A stretch of DNA of 64,000 nt from Bacillus sp. 123MFChir2 (lineage in GTDB: Bacteria > Bacillota > Bacilli > Bacillales > Bacillaceae_G). Below are positions 58,826 through 64,000 of the stretch, piece by piece; position 1 is the first letter of the stretch, and each line of letters starts with the position of its first letter. Position numbers and translations under genes: made by a program. The notes beneath the pieces are model-generated. The model was not told the DNA's origin. It ran no database searches and worked only from the letters and a program-made list of their open reading frames with translations. The stretch spans positions 1-64,000 of the forward strand of contig NZ_KB910939.1 in NCBI RefSeq assembly GCF_000383235.1, read 5' to 3'.

Positions 58826-59543
58826 TTTCTGTCATCTCCAAGAACATTTTTTCAAGAGATTCATTAGATTTAAAATGCTCTCGTATTTCAGCTAAGTTTC
58901 CTTGAAATTGAAGTGTTCCTTTATTAATAATCGCAACTTGATCACATAATTTTTCAGCAACTTCTAACACATGTGTTGAAAAGAACACCGTTTTCCCTTT
59001 ATCAGCATGTTCACGCATCATTTGTTTTAATATAAATGCCGATTTCGGGTCTAATCCAGTCATTGGCTCGTCTAAAATCCAGACATCTGGATCATGCAAA
59101 AGAACGCCAATAATAATAATTTTTTGACGCATTCCGTGTGAATAACTTTGAATTTGATCAGATAATGCTTCGTACAAACCAAAACGTTCTGCTAGTGTTC
59201 GAATCTTTTCTTGACGCACGTCCCTCGGAACATCATACATATCCGCCATAAAATTTAAATATTCAATCCCTTTTAAGCGTAAAAACATATCAGGACTGTC
59301 AGGAACATACCCAAATAACTTTTTCGCTTCAAGCGGCTCTGTCGCAATGTCTTTTCCATTTACAGAAATCGTCCCACTATCAAGAGAATGAATACCTGTT
59401 ATCATCTTAATTGTCGTTGATTTCCCTGCACCATTTGGGCCTAAAAAACCAAATATCTCTCCGCTTGGCACTGTTAAATTTAAATCTTTTACTGCAAATT
59501 TGCTTCCATTATAGCTCTTTGATACATTAGCAATTTCAATCAT
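58818..59543 (-). CDS. ABC exporter ATPase
   Basis: 241 residues. Walker A GPNGAGKST (about 37-45), signature YSHGMRQK (a variant of LSGGQ), Walker B VWILDEPMTGLDP, H-loop FFSTHVLEVAEKL. It energises the neighbouring permease. The start is ATG 59543 with GAAGGG 10 bases upstream; the 32 earlier in-frame codons are AT-rich and unlike the family. First gene of the pair. Confidence 0.92.
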   Translation of the reverse strand: MIEIANVSKSYNGSKFAVKDLNLTVPSGEIFGFLGPNGAGKSTTIKMITGIHSLDSGTISVNGKDIATEPLEAKKLFGYVPDSPDMFLRLKGIEYLNFMADMYDVPRDVRQEKIRTLAERFGLYEALSDQIQSYSHGMRQKIIIIGVLLHDPDVWILDEPMTGLDPKSAFILKQMMREHADKGKTVFFSTHVLEVAEKLCDQVAIINKGTLQFQGNLAEIREHFKSNESLEKMFLEMTENE

Positions 59544-59714
59544 CCATATCCAGCCCTTCTCTTTTTTTCCAATAATTATATTGTAATTATAACATAATAC
59601 GTTTTCATTTTTACAATTTTCGAAAATTACTAACACCAAATCTTTTTATCTCACATGAAAGAAAATAAGACCCCCTGCCGGAAGTCCCACTTTCTTTCTT
59701 CTATCCTATGTCCC

Positions 59715-59909
59715 TTATCCATAAAAATATATATACGAAGCTACCCCAACTGTTAAAACAACCCCTAAAAGTAGATAAATAATTGAAAGTCTCGTAAGAT
59801 TTCCTTTCGTTGAAGTTCCGTAATTTTCTTCCTCACTTTTCCCAACCATTATCGTCCCCGTAACTGTCACTGCTACTATGATTAATACCCCCAATATCCA
59901 TGCTAGCAT
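59715..59909 (-). CDS. Small two-helix membrane protein
   Basis: 64 residues: helix 1 WILGVLIIVAVTVTGTIMV, a charged loop (GKSEEENYGTSTKGNLTR), helix 2 IIYLLLGVVLTVGVASYIYF. Both termini probably face the same side. GGAGG lies 10 bases before ATG 59909. No family is recognised. It is a separate unit between the phosphatase and the ABC genes. Confidence 0.7.
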   Translation of the reverse strand: MLAWILGVLIIVAVTVTGTIMVGKSEEENYGTSTKGNLTRLSIIYLLLGVVLTVGVASYIYFYG

Positions 59910-60025
59910 CTCTTCATTTCCTCCCCTCGTTACAAATTTTACGTCATTTGTTTTGTTAACAGTATTGATATATTTGTAATTATTTCAACAATTTTCAAAT
60001 TAATTGTAAAATAAATAAAATAAAA

Positions 60026-60076
60026 AAGGTAGAGATTCTAAAAAGTAATCTTACAACCTTTTAAGATCTCTACCTT
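60026..60076 (-). terminator. Terminator of the phosphatase gene
   Basis: Perfect 11-bp arms (60026-60036 and 60066-60076) around a 29-base AT-rich loop that can fold further, followed by TTTTTTATTTTATTT on the minus strand. Confidence 0.8.
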
Positions 60077-60081
60077 CTATT

Positions 60082-61110
60082 TTATTTTTCTTCTAACAAC
60101 ACATCACGTAAAGCGTGTAACTGTTCTTTCGTAATTCCAATTCCTTTTTCAGCATATTGTTCCACAGAACCATATACGTTATGAATTTCATCGAATGCTG
60201 CTTGCAAATATTCAACCCTCGCTTCAAACATTGCACTTAAAATTTTAATGCTTGTTTCATCCTTAAGCTGTGCTCCTAAAAAGGTCATCATTTTCTCATT
60301 CAACTGTTCACGAAATCCATTACTCAATAAATAATCCTGCATGACCGTCTCTTCTGAAACACCTAGTAAAAGTAATAATAAAGCAGATGCAAAGCCAGTT
60401 CGATCCTTTCCTGCTGTACAATGATTTAGAAGCGGTAAGTTGTTTGTGTCTTGTATAAGTTCAAAAAATGTCACAAATGCCTCATTACTAGTCACAAAAT
60501 CTCGGTTCATCTTCACTAAATATTCTCCTGGCTTGCCAAGCATTGATAAGTCTCCTAGACTGAAAAATTCATTAATATTTAAGTCTTTTGCTAAATCTTG
60601 CATAACCGGCAAGGAAACTTGACGAACATCTTGCATTTCAGGGTTTGGTTTATGATTCACTTCGAAATCTGTGCGATAATCGCAGATAATTTTCAATCCT
60701 AAATTATGTATATAACGAATATCTTCTTCTGTTAGCCCTGCTAATTCTTCAGAACGGTACAAATTCCCCCATTTCACGACACGTCCATCTTTTGTTTCAT
60801 ACCCGCCTAAATCACGAAAGTTAAACGCACCTTGCAGTGGTAAGCGGCGCTCTGCTACTGTCATACGCTTTCCTTCGCTCGTGACCAATCGAAAATAACC
60901 ACGCTTTGCTGGATTCGGATCTTCAATTGTAACTGATGAGGCATCTGTTACAACTGTTAATAACTCCCCATTCCCTTCAATATTCTCCGAAAATGTACTC
61001 CAATACACCTGCACTAGTTTTTCTACACTACCCCATTTTATAGATAAAGTTGTATCATTTTCTCTCTCTACTGTTACATCTAAATTTGTTTGTTTCATAT
61101 TCGTTTCCAT
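60082..61110 (-). CDS. Tyrosine/dual-specificity protein phosphatase (LipA-like)
   Basis: 342 residues. A beta-rich N-terminal part of about 90 residues is followed by a Y_phosphatase3 domain: FNFRDLGGYETKDGRVVKWG, LYRSEELAGLTEED, DYRTDFE and the P-loop HCTAGKDRTG with catalytic C231 and R237. The domain resembles Listeria LipA and mycobacterial PtpB, which act on phosphotyrosine and phosphoinositides. No signal peptide is seen, so it is cytoplasmic as written. The start is ATG 61110 after AGGTGG; the frame is open 7 codons further. Confidence 0.88.
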   Translation of the reverse strand: METNMKQTNLDVTVERENDTTLSIKWGSVEKLVQVYWSTFSENIEGNGELLTVVTDASSVTIEDPNPAKRGYFRLVTSEGKRMTVAERRLPLQGAFNFRDLGGYETKDGRVVKWGNLYRSEELAGLTEEDIRYIHNLGLKIICDYRTDFEVNHKPNPEMQDVRQVSLPVMQDLAKDLNINEFFSLGDLSMLGKPGEYLVKMNRDFVTSNEAFVTFFELIQDTNNLPLLNHCTAGKDRTGFASALLLLLLGVSEETVMQDYLLSNGFREQLNEKMMTFLGAQLKDETSIKILSAMFEARVEYLQAAFDEIHNVYGSVEQYAEKGIGITKEQLHALRDVLLEEK

Positions 61111-61205
61111 TTTTCCACCTGTCACTTTCACTATCGTTTCTAACGCCTATTGTATACCATATAATGTAATTCGTCTTGCATATTTCATGACATTCTGCAA
61201 TCAAT

Positions 61206-62051
61206 TTATTCATACAGATAAAACATTTTTTGTATATCTGTAAAAGATGTGCAAGGTATTCCTCGAAAGACATAGGCAATTTGTTCATTGCCCAAGTCTT
61301 GATATACAACTGTCCCCCTTTGTGGATGCACATAGTATTCACAGTTTCCAATCTTTTGCGGAGAACTATAATTTCTTATCCAAGAAGACACAGGGCGATA
61401 GCTATAATTGGTATGCCGACATGCCCATAATGTATACAACTGCTCTTTTATATCCCAATACACATATTGCGTTTCGTTATCACCACAACCAATAGACTCT
61501 AATTCCCATGAACAAGGAACTGAAAATGGTAATGATGAAAATTTCTTTTCTTCAGGAGAACACCATACGGAGCAACGACTAATTTCACCTCCACCCTTTT
61601 CAATATGAGCCTGAAAACTAAGTTGATGAAATGGTAATTTTATTTGTTGTTTTGCTTTCTCTAATTCAAGTGGCTGTAATCCATATAAAAATTCTTCCAT
61701 CTCATGCTGCTGAATCACTCCATCATCAATAGAAATTTCAATTTGTGTTTTCCACTTAGAAGTAACGTAACTATCAAACCCTTTATAATTTATCCCGCGC
61801 CAATATGTAAGTTTATTATATTGAAAACATTCGCCCTGTGCATGATACAGACAACTATCTGGAAAAGTCGGTTCCATAATATCCTGAAAAAACTGTTTCA
61901 CTCGAAATATTCCTGTAGGAGTAATCACCTGAAACCAAAGTGATTCCCACTTTTCATTCTCCTGTCGCTGCGATATGCGCTCTACATGCCAGTCTTGGAA
62001 TAAAATTTCCGGATATAACGGAATCATTTTTTTAAATGCTTGTTTTATCAT
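61206..62051 (-). CDS. Protein of unknown function
   Basis: 281 residues, no signal peptide or membrane helix, rich in Trp, Tyr and Cys (FQDWHVERISQ, WRGINYKGFDSYVTSKWK, CSVWCSPEEKK, LYTLWACRHTNYSYRPVSSW). The pattern of strands suggests a beta-sandwich, perhaps in two similar halves. I recognise no family. AAAGGGG lies before ATG 62051. It follows a GNAT gene on the same strand after 49 bases, so the two may be cotranscribed. Confidence 0.65.
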   Translation of the reverse strand: MIKQAFKKMIPLYPEILFQDWHVERISQRQENEKWESLWFQVITPTGIFRVKQFFQDIMEPTFPDSCLYHAQGECFQYNKLTYWRGINYKGFDSYVTSKWKTQIEISIDDGVIQQHEMEEFLYGLQPLELEKAKQQIKLPFHQLSFQAHIEKGGGEISRCSVWCSPEEKKFSSLPFSVPCSWELESIGCGDNETQYVYWDIKEQLYTLWACRHTNYSYRPVSSWIRNYSSPQKIGNCEYYVHPQRGTVVYQDLGNEQIAYVFRGIPCTSFTDIQKMFYLYE

Positions 62052-62100
62052 CCAATTCCCCTTTAATTGATTTCTTCCATACTTCGAGAGGGAACCTCAT

Positions 62101-62853
62101 TTACCCTTTTCTAATCACTCTAGTGTATTTCTCTGTCTTCCCTAACTGGATACAGTGGTTGTTAGAAAACACTTGTTTCATGGCATCGTTCATTTCATCA
62201 GTACTCCCTACATAATATGAAGCACCAATTTCTTTTAAAATATATAATGCTTTTTCATGAAGCATTGTCCCGTATCGTTTCCCACGCATATTCGGAACAA
62301 TACCAAGATAAAACAACCTTCCTTCTTCTACCGTACCTGGCTCTATATGTGGCAAAACAACACCTACTGGCTCTTCTCCGTGAAGTGCGACTAAACAGTG
62401 TTCATTCCATCTGCCGCCAATTTCTGTTTGAAAAGCATATAATAATTGATCTATAGATAACATTTCTTTTGCATCTAAAGAATCCTGCATAGACTCTAGC
62501 CAAATTGTTTTAAATGTATCTTCGCCTACTTCATCTATTGTTTTCAGTGTAAACGGAACTTCCACATCTGAAACATTAGATAAATCCTTCAGTACCATCA
62601 CACAACTTTTTTGATGTTGAAATTGTAAACGCTGAAACACCTTTTCATAATGTGTAAAATTTGGACTTTTTGATGAAATAACGAAATGTAAATGTAAAGC
62701 TCCTTTATCCGTCGCTTTTTCCATCCAATATTGCACAATTTCTGTAACTTGTTCCTTTGTGTAGGAAACGGTATTGTTTTCTTCAATTGTAATATAGTGC
62801 GGTTCTCCCACTAATACTTTAAAATCACGTTCCATATTAACAAATTGATTCAT
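62101..62853 (-). CDS. GNAT-domain protein with N-terminal extension
   Basis: 250 residues. A C-terminal GNAT domain has the acetyl-CoA loop LGIVPNMRGKRYGTMLHEKA (R-G-K-R-Y-G) and GASYYVGSTDEMNDAMKQVF. The first 110 residues (WMEKATDKGALHLHFVISSK, FQRLQFQHQK) form a second, degenerate GNAT-like half. The substrate is unknown. AAGAGG lies before ATG 62853. Likely first gene of a pair with the unknown 61206 gene. Confidence 0.82.
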   Translation of the reverse strand: MNQFVNMERDFKVLVGEPHYITIEENNTVSYTKEQVTEIVQYWMEKATDKGALHLHFVISSKSPNFTHYEKVFQRLQFQHQKSCVMVLKDLSNVSDVEVPFTLKTIDEVGEDTFKTIWLESMQDSLDAKEMLSIDQLLYAFQTEIGGRWNEHCLVALHGEEPVGVVLPHIEPGTVEEGRLFYLGIVPNMRGKRYGTMLHEKALYILKEIGASYYVGSTDEMNDAMKQVFSNNHCIQLGKTEKYTRVIRKG

Positions 62854-63028
62854 TCTTTAACCTCTTTCTGTATATTTTTTAAATAACATGTTTTCGATTG
62901 CATAAGCAGGAGTTTTTATGAAGTATGTAGAATACTAGAAATTTGATGTTTTTATCAAGAAAGGATACTTTACCTTTCATTAGAATTTTTTAATCATATC
63001 AATAAAGCTAAAATGAGGGGGAGCATCA

Positions 63029-63868
63029 TTGAATACCATTATGCTGCAGCAATTGTTAGAAACGATTCAAAAAAACGGATATTTATTACCCCAAAATATC
63101 GATTTAAATCAATTAAGCATACATATGCTAGAGCATATTGGAACGTTAGACAGCTATTTACGTGATCAATTGATTTACTCTACCTTTTCTTACCTCATTT
63201 CACGTAATTATTTTCATGGAGATCAATTAGAAAAATTACTTATCCTAACTTTAGAAGAACAATACTTATATTGCGGCATCACTTCTAATGATAATGATAG
63301 CGTGTTTACGCGTTCTTTCACAACATTATTAATTGCATTAATATTATGCGCGGATAATAAAACAAATTTTTTAACACAAGAAACGATTATTATCGTCAAA
63401 GAAAAATTAGTAGATTATATGAACCAAGAAATTGATTTAAGAGGATATGTACACCCTCATGGCTGGGCGCATAGTGTTGCTCATGCAGCAGATACTTTCG
63501 ATGCCCTTATTCATAATCCAAAACTGCCGCAGCAATATTACGAAGAACTAACTCATTGTCTTTTAAATAAAATATTCGTTTATTCTATTGTGTATCATTT
63601 TGATGAAGATGAGCGTATTATTACCCCTCTTCTTTCTATGATATCAAAAGGCTTCTCACAAAAGCAGTTTTTTGAGATTATCCGTATCAAGTTAAACTTG
63701 CTCCCGCAATACAAAGCAAGACTCCCAGTCAATGATTTTTGTAATCTATGTACAAATATAAAAACTTTCCTACGCAGTTTATATTTTAGAACTGTACCTA
63801 ACATTCAATTTAGTAATATAACATCTCAAGCAGAACTGATGTTAAAAGAGTTGCCTACATTCTATTAA
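63029..63868 (+). CDS. DUF2785 protein
   Basis: 279 residues, all-helical, with the DUF2785 signature EIDLRGYVHPHGWAHSVAHA then ADTFDALIHNP, and LRDQLIYSTFSYLI upstream. The histidines of HPHGWAHSVAHAAD could bind a metal. The function is unknown. The start is TTG 63029, 5 bases after GGGGGAG. It is divergent from the GNAT gene. Confidence 0.85.
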   Translation: MNTIMLQQLLETIQKNGYLLPQNIDLNQLSIHMLEHIGTLDSYLRDQLIYSTFSYLISRNYFHGDQLEKLLILTLEEQYLYCGITSNDNDSVFTRSFTTLLIALILCADNKTNFLTQETIIIVKEKLVDYMNQEIDLRGYVHPHGWAHSVAHAADTFDALIHNPKLPQQYYEELTHCLLNKIFVYSIVYHFDEDERIITPLLSMISKGFSQKQFFEIIRIKLNLLPQYKARLPVNDFCNLCTNIKTFLRSLYFRTVPNIQFSNITSQAELMLKELPTFY

Positions 63869-63883
63869 TATATAGTAGAAAAA

Positions 63884-63899
63884 AGCAGATCATTCTGCT
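63884..63899 (+). terminator. Weak hairpin after the DUF2785 gene
   Basis: 6-bp arms AGCAGA/TCTGCT with a TCAT loop, without a T-run; a terminator only with low confidence. Confidence 0.3.
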
Positions 63900-63966
63900 C
63901 CAACTCCATACGAAAGCATACTTACAACCTGCACGTATGTAATAAAAATAAAGGATAGGTGTCTAT

Positions 63967-64000
63967 ATGGGATATATCGAAGAAATGCGTAATTTAGTTG
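63967..64000 (+). CDS. Start of a probable Nudix hydrolase gene (cut by window end)
   Basis: AGGATAGGTG precedes ATG 63967, and the 11 codons visible read MGYIEEMRNLV. This is how a common group of Bacillus Nudix hydrolases begins (MGYIEE-R-LVG). Too little is present to be sure. Confidence 0.45.
   Translation, partial: MGYIEEMRNLV

Noticed and set aside
1-64000. CRISPR array, tRNA, rRNA or prophage
   Set aside because: No regularly spaced repeats, no tRNA cloverleaf-like or rRNA sequence and no phage structural genes were seen on reading through.

Overview
The window is chromosomal DNA from the Bacillus cereus group. The evidence is low G+C with AT-rich spacers, strong AGGAGG-type ribosome binding sites, frequent ATG/GTG/TTG starts, short intergenic repeats of the bcr type, and gene families typical of these bacteria (an lsr AI-2 locus, FMN azoreductase, a NETI-motif protein, DUF378, DUF4083 and DUF2785 proteins, many GNAT acetyltransferases, hssRS). 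It holds about 70 intact genes, mostly in one- to three-gene units separated by clear rho-independent terminators. I saw no rRNA, tRNA, CRISPR array or prophage.

Layout. 1-3.5 kb: the end of an IS110-type transposase, then an AI-2 processing operon (lsrR remnant, lsrK, cupin, lsrF). 3.5-11.7 kb: an accessory stretch of GNAT, GrpB, APH-like and VOC genes broken up by intergenic repeats, a GC-rich structured repeat and fused IS3/IS1182 relics. 11.8-15 kb: a MoxR-DUF58-membrane protein operon. 15-20 kb: gene fragments, Nudix, azoreductase and GNAT genes, then an IS4-family element whose two flanks are the 5' ends of two unrelated genes. 20-25.7 kb: a DMT exporter divergent from a MocR regulator, then a lysine riboswitch and lysine permease. 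25.8-34.9 kb: TrmO, a P-loop kinase, a sirtuin, signal peptidase, a collapsed cutC, acyl-CoA dehydrogenase, YdcF, two GNATs, an amber-mutated hydrolase and a SAM-riboswitch-controlled M20 hydrolase. 35-44.7 kb: a UPF1-like helicase, HssRS-type two-component genes and a serC-serA-DUF1015 serine operon. 44.7-54.3 kb: an MFS/NETI pair, hydrolases, a MarR-MFS operon, and a second SAM riboswitch in front of a small unknown protein. 54.3-64 kb: a second histidyl-tRNA synthetase gene preceded by a leader peptide with three His codons and a three-hairpin attenuator, a lipoprotein, an ABC exporter, a tyrosine-type phosphatase, GNAT and DUF2785 genes, and the first bases of a Nudix gene.

Regulation stands out. 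Four cis-acting RNAs are legible: one L-box, two S-boxes and one ribosome-mediated His attenuator. The last is the most unusual, because Bacillus aminoacyl-tRNA synthetase genes are normally controlled by T-boxes, and none is visible here. The window also shows much gene decay: at least eight broken genes (lsrR, an 11.5-kb small gene, a nitroreductase, Nudix, alcohol dehydrogenase, grpB, cutC, an alpha/beta hydrolase), several lying next to mobile or repeated sequence.

All family assignments come from reading motifs and from memory of the families. No database search was possible.
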